A stretch of 42,232 nucleotides of DNA from an uncultured Bacteroidales bacterium. Its GTDB lineage: Bacteria > Bacteroidota > Bacteroidia > Bacteroidales > UBA932. The stretch spans positions 1 to 42,232 of the forward strand of contig CALUSC010000014.1 in NCBI GenBank assembly GCA_944323345.1. Reading direction: 5' to 3'. The position numbers were made by a program, and so were the translations under genes. Numbering within the stretch: position 1 is the stretch's first letter; the number at the start of each line of letters is the position of its first letter. The notes below the pieces were generated by a model. That model did no database searches, was not told the DNA's origin, and worked only from the letters and a program-made list of their open reading frames with translations. This document shows positions 8,688 to 17,242 of this stretch, one piece after another.

Positions 8688-8762
8688 CTGTATTCATTTC
8701 CGTAAAAACATCCGGCACGGGGACTGTCATCTCCTGCCGTCAGTTTGAACACTAACCGTCCG

Positions 8763-8770
8763 CAAAGATA
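8763..8770 (-). promoter_or_regulatory. -7 box of the aminotransferase gene
   Basis: TATCTTTG on the minus strand matches TAnnTTTG. It lies 75 bp upstream of the ATG at 8687. No clean TTTG is present at the -33 spacing. Confidence 0.5.
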
Positions 8771-8827
8771 AAGTTTTTATCAGAAAAACGAGAATAGATG
8801 GACATTCGGATGATTTTCCTTCATATT

Positions 8828-9154
8828 CTATTCAGGGACATAGATTATCTCCCCGTTTTCCAGTTCATAGGCAATGCCGACGCGCCTGCCCTTCCGGCCG
8901 GACTGCGACTGGTCTTCCGACGGTGTATAGCGGTCAATGTTCTGTCCCTGTTTTACAATAATCTCCATGTCTTCCTTGCCGGGGTTCTTTACCATGGTGA
9001 AATCTTCCGGAGAAAGCATCTCTGTCATATTGTATCGGGTCACGAGAGCGACCATCAGGGCCACGGCAAAGACCATGGCCACATCGAAAAGGTTCCCGAC
9101 CACGCTCATCGGATCGTTCTCATCTTCCGAACCTGGCAGTCTTCTCCTTTTCAT
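8828..9154 (-). CDS. hmuV: DUF2149 / HmuV-like small membrane protein (ExbD-like)
   Basis: This 108-aa protein is the last gene of the hmuS-T-U-V-type operon. It has a basic N terminus (MKRRR), then a single membrane helix at about 20-39 that contains an aspartate (NLFDVAMVFAVALM, Asp24). The rest, about 70 residues, should be periplasmic and ends in a short beta-rich segment. This layout resembles ExbD/TolR, in which a membrane aspartate is used for proton flow with an ExbB/MotA partner. The start overlaps the stop of the ExbB-like gene by 4 bp. DUF2149 proteins are regularly found beside CobN-like chelatases. The family call is strong; energy coupling is inferred. Confidence 0.82.
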   Translation of the reverse strand: MKRRRLPGSEDENDPMSVVGNLFDVAMVFAVALMVALVTRYNMTEMLSPEDFTMVKNPGKEDMEIIVKQGQNIDRYTPSEDQSQSGRKGRRVGIAYELENGEIIYVPE

Positions 9155-9792
9155 CGCCCTGCCTCCTCTGCATCAGTTCCGGCAGCGGCAACGGACTGTC
9201 CGTAACTGCTGTCCAACACGTCACACACGAATTCCAGGCGGTTGAGATCCCTTGTATACCATCTCTGCTTGACCTGCTGGGTGATAAAACCTATTGCAGC
9301 AGAAAACAGCCCCACTACTGTCGTGGCAAAGGCGACCTGCATGTTATAGGCCATCGAGCCGATATCTCCGGCAGACAGGCCGACCAAAGCCGGCCCCATA
9401 GGTATAAGGGTTCCCATCAGCCCCAGCATAGGCCCCATTTTCGAGAGAGTCTTGGAGATGCCCAGGTCCTTGTCTGCAGCAATCTCGTAATCCGATAACA
9501 GGAGCTGCCTGTGAGCCTTGTCCTTCGAAGTGTCCAGCAGAGATGCCAGACAGCCAATCAGCGGTGATCTGGTGTCCGCCGGCAACGAAGCGCGCAGTTC
9601 CTCCACCGTAGCAGGAGTCAAGGTTTCCACCTTGGTCATGAAAAGCCTGTCTGCCTTCCTGATTTGCAGATACTGGCTGAAAAAATTACCGATCAGCAGC
9701 AGAGACCGGAGAAAAAACAGGATCAGCAGGACCACTACGGGGACAAGCAGTCCATTGGAAATCCAGAATAGAATGTCGGAAATGTAATTCAT
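9151..9792 (-). CDS. hmuU: MotA/TolQ/ExbB-type proton channel protein (HmuU-like)
   Basis: This 213-aa inner-membrane protein has helices at about 11-34, 118-140 and 152-172, the ExbB/TolQ topology with a cytoplasmic domain between helices 1 and 2. The conserved core is GPMLGLMGTLIPMGPALVGL followed by FATTVVGLFSAAIGF, matching the TolQ/ExbB signature with its essential glycines and threonine. It probably forms a proton-driven motor with the DUF2149 protein next to it (4-bp overlap) to power the CobN-like chelatase or heme handling in the same operon. Nineteen bp separate it from hmuT. Confidence 0.9.
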   Translation of the reverse strand: MNYISDILFWISNGLLVPVVVLLILFFLRSLLLIGNFFSQYLQIRKADRLFMTKVETLTPATVEELRASLPADTRSPLIGCLASLLDTSKDKAHRQLLLSDYEIAADKDLGISKTLSKMGPMLGLMGTLIPMGPALVGLSAGDIGSMAYNMQVAFATTVVGLFSAAIGFITQQVKQRWYTRDLNRLEFVCDVLDSSYGQSVAAAGTDAEEAGR

Positions 9793-9811
9793 GTCATTTC
9801 AAGATTTTATA

Positions 9812-10522
9812 TTATTTAATCATTGTGTTTTTCCTTAAAAATCCACGAAATGGCCGTGCCGTTTTTGAGAATGAGCCGGCCAGTACCCCTGCACCAACCA
9901 GTCCCAGCACACCGGCAAGGGAAGGCCAGTCCATCTCGCCGACGCCTGTCACGGCTGTCTGTCCGTTGACAGTAGCTATCACTGCTACTATGCCGGTCAG
10001 GGCATTGGTCAGAAAAAGCATCTCCAGGCGGCTCTCCTTGTCCGGAAAGAAAAGCCTCATCAGCCAGGCGCCGCCGGATACGGCCGCAAAGACCGCGGCT
10101 GCCGCACTCCAGGCCACCAATGGAAAAGATACGCCGGGAAAGGCGAAAATCAGGTAAACCAGGATACTGAACAAGACACCGAAAATCATGATACCGGGAA
10201 ACCATCGCAGGACACGGTAACTCCATACGGCTGCCGGTTTGAGTTTTCCGGAATTCATGATATTCACAGACAACATGCAAAAGGAAATCTGGATAATGAC
10301 CTCAATAGTGATGACCACGGAAGTATCGAGCATCAGGTCCGGACTGGACAGCCAGACATCTATCTGTGAACGTGACTGTCTCACGGCTACAGGCCACATC
10401 AGGCCGGTGAACAGGGCTGCCGCCGCAGCATGTGCCAGCACCGACTGCCATTTATGCCAGGACTGCTTCAGTACGAAATTGATGCAGACCAGTACCATAA
10501 GTATTATAACGAGAGTATACAT
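9812..10522 (-). CDS. hmuT: HmuT-like polytopic membrane protein
   Basis: This 236-aa integral membrane protein has about six hydrophobic helices (near 1-16, 24-42, 62-82, 104-130, 135-155 and 175-225) and no catalytic motif that I recognise. It is placed by context: third-from-last gene of an hmuSTUV-type operon, between the CobN-like protein and the ExbB-like protein. I chose the ATG at 10522. A TTG at 10546 would add eight residues and give a 4-bp overlap with the hmuS stop codon, which is also possible. A role as membrane scaffold or permease for the chelatase is only an inference. Confidence 0.7.
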   Translation of the reverse strand: MYTLVIILMVLVCINFVLKQSWHKWQSVLAHAAAAALFTGLMWPVAVRQSRSQIDVWLSSPDLMLDTSVVITIEVIIQISFCMLSVNIMNSGKLKPAAVWSYRVLRWFPGIMIFGVLFSILVYLIFAFPGVSFPLVAWSAAAAVFAAVSGGAWLMRLFFPDKESRLEMLFLTNALTGIVAVIATVNGQTAVTGVGEMDWPSLAGVLGLVGAGVLAGSFSKTARPFRGFLRKNTMIK

Positions 10523-10542
10523 AAGTCTTATGCTGCCAAATA

Positions 10543-13500
10543 TCAAATATCTGTATTCCTGCGACGCCTGCGTATCAGCAGACCTCCCCCGATGAAGATG
10601 ACTACAATCAGCACTGTCACGGCCATGTTGCTTACCAGCGCGGTCTTCTTATCTGTCTCACTGTGCAACCGGTCTTTCCTGAGAACCATACCTGATGAAG
10701 CATCGCCCGCGGAAACCTCCCGGATCTGCCGTATGGCCCCGCGGTATTCTCCGGCAGAACCTTCCGGCAGGGAAGACGCTATGTAATCCTGCAGGGAAAG
10801 ATTGTCGCACACAAAGCCTGAACAGGATGGAGCGAACTCCTTTATCAGGCCGGTGTGCAGTTCGGCCAGGCCGGTTATCTGATCAGGAGATGCCTCCCAG
10901 AGACCTTTGCGGGCCGCCTCCAGCATTATAGCCGTCACTTCCTCAAGAGCGGCCGGATTGACTTGCCTGAAATGTTCCTTGACCCCAAGATCGAATTTAT
11001 CCTGTACATAGACATCGTAAATTCCGTCCCAGAGCCGGTCATCTATGGCCTGCGGTTTCATGACATTCCAGCCGAAAATATTGGTGACGGTTTCAGCTAT
11101 GGCATCTGCATCTCCGGCTCCGCCGTTCAGCTTTTCCGCTATATATGAGGGATTGAATACAGTCGTACGGCTCTCGATCCCTATCGACTCTTTGAGTTCC
11201 TGCATCCTGGCCCTGCTGCGGTTGCGGTAATCACTGAGATAAGCGTCGGGATCCTTGCCTGTCACTTCACTGACAGCCAGATTCAGTCCTCCCATGAATT
11301 CATACACATGGTCGAGACTCAGAGCTCCCCAGGTATTGCTCTGCCGGGGCTGAACTACGGCGTCCGTACGGGACAGGGCAGCCTCGAAAGCATATCGGAC
11401 AAACTGCTCCCAATCTTCTTCACTGCCGTAATATGCTCCCATATTGTCCATATAGGACCGGGCTATCTCCGACGGCATCGTCCAGCTGTCAGAGGCTGTA
11501 ACCATGCTCTGGATGCCAGTGCCGTAATTGCCGTCCACACCACCGAAAACCCTGTAGGAGGACATTCTGCGCGCATCTGCCGGAGTCACGCCCTTTTCAG
11601 TAAGAATCCGTTCGCTTTCACGGACACCTTCCGCCACATTGTTCGCATACTTTTCCTCCCCGGCTTTTGCCGCCATACGTACCGCCCTGTCTATCAGGAA
11701 CAGACGCGATGCGGCGATATCCCGGAGCTGACCGCTGGTCTGCACTACCACGTCTATTCTCGGACGTCCCAGTTTCTCCGACGGTATGAGCCTGATGTCC
11801 GTCACGCGGCCGAAACTGTCGTAGACTGGCTCGACTCCCAACATATAGAATATCTGGGCTATGGTAGCACCCCCGGTCTCGATGAACTCGCTGCTCCAAA
11901 GTGTATAGCTGACCTTGCGCGGCAGAGAGTCGCAATGCCGCTGCCGGTAAAGTTCCAGTGTATTCTCCGCCAGTTTCACGCCTTTTTCCCATGCGCTGCG
12001 GGTCGGGGTGGCCTCGGCATTCACGGCAAAAAGGTTGCGTCCGGTAGGAAGGGTATTTGGATTTGCCACCGGATCTCCTCCGGGAGACGGAGACGTATAG
12101 CCTCCGTCAAGGGCATTCAACATACTTTTTATTTCTATTGAAGGGCTCTCCTTCAAATACTTGCGATAATTACATACATTGAGGACGGCCTGTTCGGCCT
12201 CAATCACTGCCCTGGCGAAATCCGAGTCTCCCTGCCCGGCAGCTTTACGGACTTCGGCAAGTTCTTCCGGAGCGATCCCTGTCATCGTATACAACAGATT
12301 GTCATCCACAGGTTTGTTCCTGGACAGAAGACGTGCGACGATTTTTCTTGCCGGGTCCAGATACATACGCCTGAATACCGCAAGGCTTCTCTCCGCTTCC
12401 GATACATCCTTGCCCCTGGCACGGTCGATACCTAAGAGACCGTAAGCTAAAGGTTCCGTGCTCATGGCATAAACCGTGGATTCTATCTGCTCCGGCAAAT
12501 AAGGCTCGCCCATTACATAAAGACGGCCTGTAACTTTCTCCGAAGCAAGTTCCTCTGCAAAATTAGCGATACGCAGGATTTCCTCTTCCGTATATGGGAC
12601 GCTCTTATCCGACGTATCAAGTCCAAGGTCGGAGGCTATACCCATCTCGACAGTCAGTCTCTTGATATCCAAGGCAGACTTCACGGCTTCTGCAGCATCC
12701 GTCCGTTCTCCGTACAGAGCCTCGTCATACCGGGCAAGTGCTTGCGAAAGGTCCTTGTACTGTCCCCTGACATTACTTTCCATAAACGGCGCTGTCAGAT
12801 ACGACTGGAGAGTAGCATACGTCCGTCGCTTGGCCATCATGCCTTCGCCGACATTGGAAATGGTGTACAGATAAAAATGCGGCACAGTTCCCACCAGGCG
12901 GTCCGGCCAGTCATTACTGCTCAGAGCCACCTGCTTTTTCGGAGTGAACTCCAGACTGCCGTGCGTGCCGAAGTGAATTATGGCATCGGCACCGAAACCG
13001 AAACGGGCATAGAGATATGCGGCTATGTAATTGTGCGGAGGAGCCGCATGGGTTCCATGCACCATCCGGAAGTCGTTCTGTCCTCCTCCGGCTGCAGGCT
13101 GCGGAATCAGCACGACATTCCCCAATTCAACGCGTGGAAGAGCGAGACGGCCGTCCTGGGACATATACGGTCCCGGAAAGTCCCCGTTCATGGATGTCAC
13201 CTCGTCATACAGCCGCTGCGGGAGAGCTTCAGACACCCACCCCGCGTATGTCGGAGCATCGATCCATTCCGGCGAGCCCTCCTGCATGAAACGCGAGGCC
13301 GCCCCTTCGGCATAGGAACCGAACACCGAGCCGCGACTTTGGATCAGTTCCGCCAGAGCATCCGGAGAGGAAGGCAGGCCGTCAACATTGTATCCGGCAT
13401 TCCGCAGGGCGACAAGAAAATTATACAGTGACGGCACTACCTCCATTCCTGCGGCAACGAGAGAATTCTGCCCGGGCCCTTTATAGTAGAATATGGCTAT

Positions 13501-14604
13501 CTTTTTCAGACTCTCCAGTTTGCGTTGCAGGTCCAGATATCTGCCGACTGTCTCTGTAAATTCCTCCAGACGCTCCGGAATCGCCTCCAGACGCTGGAGC
13601 CCGTCTTCTGATTCATAGTGCCCGAACAGCACGGCAGGCCTGATGGCCCCGTCTATTTCCGGCGTCACTATGCTTTGCGAAAGAAAGCCACCTGACATCC
13701 CCATATCGTCTGCCTCCCAGTCCGAGACGAGTGCATTGGCATTCAGGGGCGAAAACAGGGGGATATTATATTTTTCCAGGAATTCCACCATCGCGTCGCC
13801 GAGCCTGCCGTGCGCCATGTTTATCACTGCCGAAGGGACAATCGAGTCCAGCTGGCCGTTGTTCAGCATGGATGTGACGCTGCGTACGGGATAGACTATG
13901 TTTCCTGAAGCTTCAAGAGAAGCGATAAGGCCGGCGGGCTCTCCCATCTGTCCAGTTACGATAATACGCGGTGCATCATCTTTCCAGAGATCATTCTCGT
14001 GCAGCCATACGTTGTATTCCGCAATGGAGCCAAACCCGTTTTCAATCCCGTCCATACAGTCAAGCGAAGGATGGAATATATTCTCTGCCGTATATTCTTG
14101 CGCCGGTGACGGTTCCGGAGCATGTATTTTCTTTCCGTCCATGCAACGACGTATATAAAGAAGCATATTCCGGTAATTGGCCGGGCCGCCGCCCGTCAGA
14201 TATGCATCGATTGCCTCCTTTTCCGTTTTATCAAGAGTGTTTATGTCATTGGCCGGGTTTGTCGCCATGGAAGTAAAAACAGGCAGGCCACGGTCAGCTG
14301 CACGTTGTATTATGGCACGCTGTTCCTCAGTAATCCTCAGGCCCATGCCATTGATCAGAAGAATGTCATACCGTCCGGCCTTGTAAGCATCCTCAGGGGT
14401 CAGTTCGTACAATCTGATCGATGAATTGTCATTTGCCGCGGATATCCGGCCCATCGTGATGACCTGATAATTGAGAAAGGCCACTTTTGTAGGGCTGCCT
14501 GCAAACGCCCACACTACATATAGGATAAGGAGTGCAAGGCCTGTAACGATAATAGAATGTATTATCCTTTTTTTCTGAATCATATCGGATCTGATTTTCA
14601 ACAT
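10543..14604 (-). CDS. hmuS: CobN-like chelatase, membrane-anchored (HmuS type)
   Basis: This 1353-aa protein belongs to the CobN/BchH large-subunit family. The signature region is clear near residues 544-595: HFGTHGSLEF, SSNDWPDRLVGTVPHFY and NVGEGMMAKRR. It differs from cobalt chelatase CobN in having an N-terminal membrane anchor (about 14-35) preceded by lysines and arginines, and a C-terminal membrane helix (about 1324-1344) followed by RRRRR. The large body should therefore face the periplasm. This is the layout of HmuS, which in Bacteroides thetaiotaomicron has been reported to release iron from heme anaerobically. HmuT, U and V follow with short gaps or overlaps. The start is the ATG at 14604 (alternative ATG 14583); a TTG at 14622 lies inside the -7 box and is excluded. 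Cobalt or magnesium insertion is less likely because no CobS/CobT or BchD/BchI subunits are nearby. Confidence 0.85.
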   Translation of the reverse strand: MLKIRSDMIQKKRIIHSIIVTGLALLILYVVWAFAGSPTKVAFLNYQVITMGRISAANDNSSIRLYELTPEDAYKAGRYDILLINGMGLRITEEQRAIIQRAADRGLPVFTSMATNPANDINTLDKTEKEAIDAYLTGGGPANYRNMLLYIRRCMDGKKIHAPEPSPAQEYTAENIFHPSLDCMDGIENGFGSIAEYNVWLHENDLWKDDAPRIIVTGQMGEPAGLIASLEASGNIVYPVRSVTSMLNNGQLDSIVPSAVINMAHGRLGDAMVEFLEKYNIPLFSPLNANALVSDWEADDMGMSGGFLSQSIVTPEIDGAIRPAVLFGHYESEDGLQRLEAIPERLEEFTETVGRYLDLQRKLESLKKIAIFYYKGPGQNSLVAAGMEVVPSLYNFLVALRNAGYNVDGLPSSPDALAELIQSRGSVFGSYAEGAASRFMQEGSPEWIDAPTYAGWVSEALPQRLYDEVTSMNGDFPGPYMSQDGRLALPRVELGNVVLIPQPAAGGGQNDFRMVHGTHAAPPHNYIAAYLYARFGFGADAIIHFGTHGSLEFTPKKQVALSSNDWPDRLVGTVPHFYLYTISNVGEGMMAKRRTYATLQSYLTAPFMESNVRGQYKDLSQALARYDEALYGERTDAAEAVKSALDIKRLTVEMGIASDLGLDTSDKSVPYTEEEILRIANFAEELASEKVTGRLYVMGEPYLPEQIESTVYAMSTEPLAYGLLGIDRARGKDVSEAERSLAVFRRMYLDPARKIVARLLSRNKPVDDNLLYTMTGIAPEELAEVRKAAGQGDSDFARAVIEAEQAVLNVCNYRKYLKESPSIEIKSMLNALDGGYTSPSPGGDPVANPNTLPTGRNLFAVNAEATPTRSAWEKGVKLAENTLELYRQRHCDSLPRKVSYTLWSSEFIETGGATIAQIFYMLGVEPVYDSFGRVTDIRLIPSEKLGRPRIDVVVQTSGQLRDIAASRLFLIDRAVRMAAKAGEEKYANNVAEGVRESERILTEKGVTPADARRMSSYRVFGGVDGNYGTGIQSMVTASDSWTMPSEIARSYMDNMGAYYGSEEDWEQFVRYAFEAALSRTDAVVQPRQSNTWGALSLDHVYEFMGGLNLAVSEVTGKDPDAYLSDYRNRSRARMQELKESIGIESRTTVFNPSYIAEKLNGGAGDADAIAETVTNIFGWNVMKPQAIDDRLWDGIYDVYVQDKFDLGVKEHFRQVNPAALEEVTAIMLEAARKGLWEASPDQITGLAELHTGLIKEFAPSCSGFVCDNLSLQDYIASSLPEGSAGEYRGAIRQIREVSAGDASSGMVLRKDRLHSETDKKTALVSNMAVTVLIVVIFIGGGLLIRRRRRNTDI

Positions 14605-14619
14605 TTCCAAACAAGGGTG

Positions 14620-14650
14620 CAAAATTATCTCTGCACGGCATGGAAGTCAA
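14620..14650 (-). promoter_or_regulatory. Promoter of the hmuSTUV-type operon
   Basis: On the minus strand TAATTTTG (14627-14620) matches TAnnTTTG, and TTGAC (14650-14646) sits 18 bp upstream as the -33 element. The predicted transcription start is near 14613, only about 10 bases before the chosen ATG. I see no clear Fur-box-like 19-bp inverted repeat over it. Confidence 0.65.
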
Positions 14651-14730
14651 TCGCCACAAATAGGTATTTATCTTCGGCTCCGCCATTATTTCTGATTAAC
14701 GAAATATGAGGTCTTCAGCATGATTTGAAT

Positions 14731-14738
14731 TATATTTG
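14731..14738 (+). promoter_or_regulatory. -7 box of the exonuclease-tadA-yqaA operon
   Basis: TATATTTG matches TAnnTTTG and lies 8 bp before the ATG at 14747, so the transcript should have almost no leader, as for cdd. Confidence 0.6.
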
Positions 14739-14746
14739 CACCTGGA

Positions 14747-15262
14747 ATGAAGCAGGATATAAATTTCATAGCGATAGATTTCGAGACGGCGACAGCCAGG
14801 AGGGCGTCGATATGCGAGACAGGAATATGTATCGTCAGGAACGGCGAAATAGCCGAGACACGCTCATGGCTGGTGCAGCCGGAAGGCAACTGGTACAGCC
14901 CGTGGAACATACGTATCCACGGCATCAGGCCTGAGGACACGGAAAACGCTCCTGACTTCGTCTCGGTATGGGAAGAGATAGAAAAAAGATACCTCGACGA
15001 ATTCGATACGTTTGTGGCCCACAACGTCGCATTCGACCGGAGTTGCCTGATGCAGTCGGCCGAACTGTACCGCATCCATCTGCCTGAACTCAACTGGAAA
15101 TGCTCTCTCCAGACTGCCAGGCGTATCTACTCTTTCGGATGCCACAGATTGGACTACCTCTGCGAGCGGCTCGGCATACCTGAGGGGCTGCATCACCGGG
15201 CCGGAGACGATGCCGAAATGTGTGCCAGGCTTTATCTGCGGGAACTGGAGGACATGAAATAA
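14747..15262 (+). CDS. DEDDh 3'-5' exonuclease (DnaQ-like)
   Basis: This 171-aa protein is a stand-alone DnaQ/RNase T-type exonuclease domain. Exo I is IAIDFETA (Asp11, Glu13), Exo II is FVAHNVAFDRSCL (about 90-103), and Exo III epsilon is HRAGDDAEM (His150, Asp155), so all metal-binding and catalytic residues are present. There is no BRCT, helicase or UvrC domain attached. Targets could be DNA 3' ends in replication proofreading or repair, or RNA; sequence alone does not decide. It is the first gene of a likely operon with tadA and the YqaA-like gene. Confidence 0.92.
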   Translation: MKQDINFIAIDFETATARRASICETGICIVRNGEIAETRSWLVQPEGNWYSPWNIRIHGIRPEDTENAPDFVSVWEEIEKRYLDEFDTFVAHNVAFDRSCLMQSAELYRIHLPELNWKCSLQTARRIYSFGCHRLDYLCERLGIPEGLHHRAGDDAEMCARLYLRELEDMK

Positions 15263-15280
15263 GACATATTTATGCACTTT

Positions 15281-15721
15281 ATGGAAAATACCGATGAAAA
15301 ATTCATGAGAGAGGCTCTGAAAGAAGCTTCTTCGGCGTATGAAGAAGACGAAGTGCCTGTAGGCGCTGTCATAGTGTGCAGAGGCAGGATAATAGGCCGG
15401 GGACACAATATGACGGAAAGGCTTCAGGATCCTACGGCTCATGCAGAAATGATAGCCGTCACTGCAGCTACGCAGGCACTCGGAGGTAAATATCTTGAAG
15501 ACTGCACGCTTTATGTCACAGTCGAGCCGTGCCCTATGTGCGCAGCTGCCCTGAGATGGGCCCAAATCAGCGAGATAGTTTATGGAGCCGATGATCCGAA
15601 ACGCGGATTTTCAGGATATTCTCCGTCTTTGCTCCACCCTAAAACGGTGGTCAGGAAAGGTATCCTGACCAATGACTGCAGCAGCCTCATGTCTGATTTC
15701 TTCAGGAATAAAAGGAAATAG
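15281..15721 (+). CDS. tadA: tRNA-adenosine(34) deaminase TadA-like nucleoside deaminase
   Basis: TadA converts A34 of tRNA-Arg(ACG) to inosine for decoding CGN codons. The 146-aa protein has the zinc deaminase site TAHAEMIAV (His54, catalytic Glu56) and VEPCPMCAAA (Cys84, Cys87), the conserved EVPVGAVIV near 24-32, and KRGFSG in the C-terminal helix region typical of TadA. I chose the ATG at 15281; an in-frame ATG at 15272 adds three residues. The gene lies 18 bp after the exonuclease and 3 bp before the YqaA-like gene. Guanine deaminase relatives share the fold, but TadA is the best fit. Confidence 0.88.
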   Translation: MENTDEKFMREALKEASSAYEEDEVPVGAVIVCRGRIIGRGHNMTERLQDPTAHAEMIAVTAATQALGGKYLEDCTLYVTVEPCPMCAAALRWAQISEIVYGADDPKRGFSGYSPSLLHPKTVVRKGILTNDCSSLMSDFFRNKRK

Positions 15722-15724
15722 CTG

Positions 15725-16162
15725 ATGGAGTGGCTTGAAAATCTGGGGCTTTTCGGTCTGTTTATCAGCACTTTTCTGGCTGCTACCGTCATTCCTTTCA
15801 GTTCGGATGCCGTTTATCTGTCGGTATTGGCAGCCACTGGGAATCCTGCAGGCTGCCTCCTGGCAGGGACTGTCGGGAACTGGCTCGGAAGCGTATTCAC
15901 ATATTATATAGGATGGATAGGCAAATGGGAGTGGATAGAAAAATGGTTCAAGGTCAAGCCGGAAACTCTGACAAGGCAGAAAGCGAAAATCGACAGGTAC
16001 GGCGTATGGCTGGCTCTCTTCTGCTGGGTTCCGATTGTGGGAGATGCAGTAGCCATCGCACTCGGATTCTACAAGGCCAGGCCATTCTGGAGCATCATTC
16101 TCATGCTGGTCGGGAAATTCGGGCGTTTTCTTGTCTGGAACCTGATTTACGGACTGTTCTGA
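15725..16162 (+). CDS. YqaA/DedA-family (VTT domain) membrane protein
   Basis: This 145-aa inner-membrane protein of the YqaA branch of the DedA/VTT superfamily has hydrophobic helices at about 8-28, 36-60, 95-115 and 120-143. The re-entrant segment near LAATVIPFSSDAVYLSVLA and the charged GNWLGSVFTYYIGW are family hallmarks. A second re-entrant-like segment is CWVPIVGDAVAIALGFYKARP. DedA relatives move undecaprenyl phosphate or other lipids, but the YqaA branch has no firm function. It follows tadA by 3 bp and is probably co-transcribed. Confidence 0.88.
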   Translation: MEWLENLGLFGLFISTFLAATVIPFSSDAVYLSVLAATGNPAGCLLAGTVGNWLGSVFTYYIGWIGKWEWIEKWFKVKPETLTRQKAKIDRYGVWLALFCWVPIVGDAVAIALGFYKARPFWSIILMLVGKFGRFLVWNLIYGLF

Positions 16163-16164
16163 CA

Positions 16165-16196
16165 TTTGCACGAAATCAAAATAAGAATTATATTTG
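16165..16196 (+). promoter_or_regulatory. Promoter of tRNA-Gln (-33/-7)
   Basis: TTTG at 16165-16168 and TATATTTG at 16189-16196 are separated by 20 bp. The mature tRNA begins 9 bp after the -7 box, so the primary transcript has almost no 5' leader. Confidence 0.8.
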
Positions 16197-16205
16197 CACC
16201 GGAAT

Positions 16206-16276
16206 TGAGATATGGTGTAATGGTAGCACTACAGATTTTGGTTCTGTCTGTCCAAGTTCGAATCTTGGTATCTCAA
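16206..16276 (+). tRNA. tRNA-Gln (anticodon TTG)
   Basis: A 71-nt cloverleaf with acceptor stem TGAGATA/TATCTCA, discriminator A at 16276, anticodon stem ACAGA/TCTGT and loop TTTTGGT. The anticodon TTG lies at 16238-16240. CCA is not encoded. The first pair is T-A rather than G-C, as is normal for bacterial glutamine tRNAs, where a weak first pair helps recognition by glutaminyl-tRNA synthetase. U34 of this tRNA should be a substrate of the MnmA encoded in this window. Confidence 0.96.
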
Positions 16277-16332
16277 CAAAATCATCTGAATCACTGAATA
16301 ACGGAACCACAAGACACTAAACTGCAGATTCG

Positions 16333-17208
16333 ATGAAAAAGATCCTGAAAAATGATTTCCTGACGATAGAGGCCGACACCCATGGTGCCGAACTGTGCAG
16401 TATCAAGCATGGCGGGACAGAGTATTTATGGCAGGCCGACCCGCAGTTCTGGGCCAGACACTCCCCCGTACTCTTCCCTATTGTCGGCAAAGTATGGGAA
16501 AATATCTATCGCGTAAACGGTAAGGAATACAGTCTGCCCCAGCACGGTTTTGCCAGGGATATGGAATTCTCCCCGGTCAGACAGACCGAAGACGAAATTT
16601 GGTTCATGCTGGAAGACTCGCCTGAAACACTTGAGAAATATCCTTTCCGGTTCCGGCTTGAAATCGGATACAGACTCTCCGGACGTAAAGTGGAAGTAAT
16701 GTGGAAGGTAACGAACACCGGCACTGATACCATGTATTTCCAGATAGGTGCACACCCGGCATTTTATTTTCCTGACTTCAGACCGGAAACATCCGGTCGC
16801 GGATATTTCCACTTCGACGGGAAGACCGGAATGGAATACATTCTGGTAAAGGAAAAAGGATGTGCCGACACCGGTGCCAGATACAGGCTGGAAATGGATG
16901 GCGAATATCTTCCTCTCGACATCCGTACATTCGATAACGACGCTCTCATAATCGACAATTCACAGGTCCGGAAAGTCACCTTATGCAAACAGGACAGGAC
17001 CCCGTGGCTGAGTATGGGATTCGATGCGCCTCTGGTAGGCCTGTGGTCCCCTCCAGGCAAAAACGCCCCGTTCGTCTGCGTTGAACCGTGGTACGGACGC
17101 TGTGACAGGATCGGCTATACTGGAGATATCAGCGGCAGGGACTGGATGAACAGGCTGGCTGCCGGAGAAATATTCGAAAGCGTATATTATATTGAAGCGG
17201 CTTGCTGA
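16333..17208 (+). CDS. Aldose 1-epimerase family protein (LacX-like)
   Basis: This 291-aa protein has the galactose-mutarotase-like beta-sandwich sequence pattern of the LacX group. Recognisable pieces are ADTHGAELCSIKHGGTEYLWQ near the N terminus, PVLFPIVGKV and LPQHGFARDMEF (about 55-77, with the conserved histidine and arginine), IGAHPAFYFP (about 138-147) with the second conserved histidine, and PWLSMGFDAPLVGLW near the C terminus. It probably interconverts sugar anomers or sugar-phosphate anomers in the cytoplasm. No signal peptide is visible and the substrate is unknown. It lies 56 bp after tRNA-Gln and converges on the antiporter gene. Confidence 0.88.
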   Translation: MKKILKNDFLTIEADTHGAELCSIKHGGTEYLWQADPQFWARHSPVLFPIVGKVWENIYRVNGKEYSLPQHGFARDMEFSPVRQTEDEIWFMLEDSPETLEKYPFRFRLEIGYRLSGRKVEVMWKVTNTGTDTMYFQIGAHPAFYFPDFRPETSGRGYFHFDGKTGMEYILVKEKGCADTGARYRLEMDGEYLPLDIRTFDNDALIIDNSQVRKVTLCKQDRTPWLSMGFDAPLVGLWSPPGKNAPFVCVEPWYGRCDRIGYTGDISGRDWMNRLAAGEIFESVYYIEAAC

Positions 17209-17242
17209 AAAGACAAGGCTTGCGCAGATGAAATATCCTGTC

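Noticed and set aside
8784-8833. Hairpin GAATAGA/TCTATTC with TTTTT after hmuV as operon terminator
   Set aside because: Its loop is 28 nt, the stem is AT-rich, and one arm overlaps the hmuV stop codon; too weak to call.
14605-14622. TTG start for hmuS at 14622
   Set aside because: The codon lies within the -7 promoter box TAATTTTG, so it could not be in the transcript; ATG 14604 or 14583 is preferred.
17209-17242. Terminator between the epimerase-like gene and the convergent antiporter gene
   Set aside because: Only direct copies of GGCTTGC and no inverted repeat with a T tract are visible in the 34 bp.
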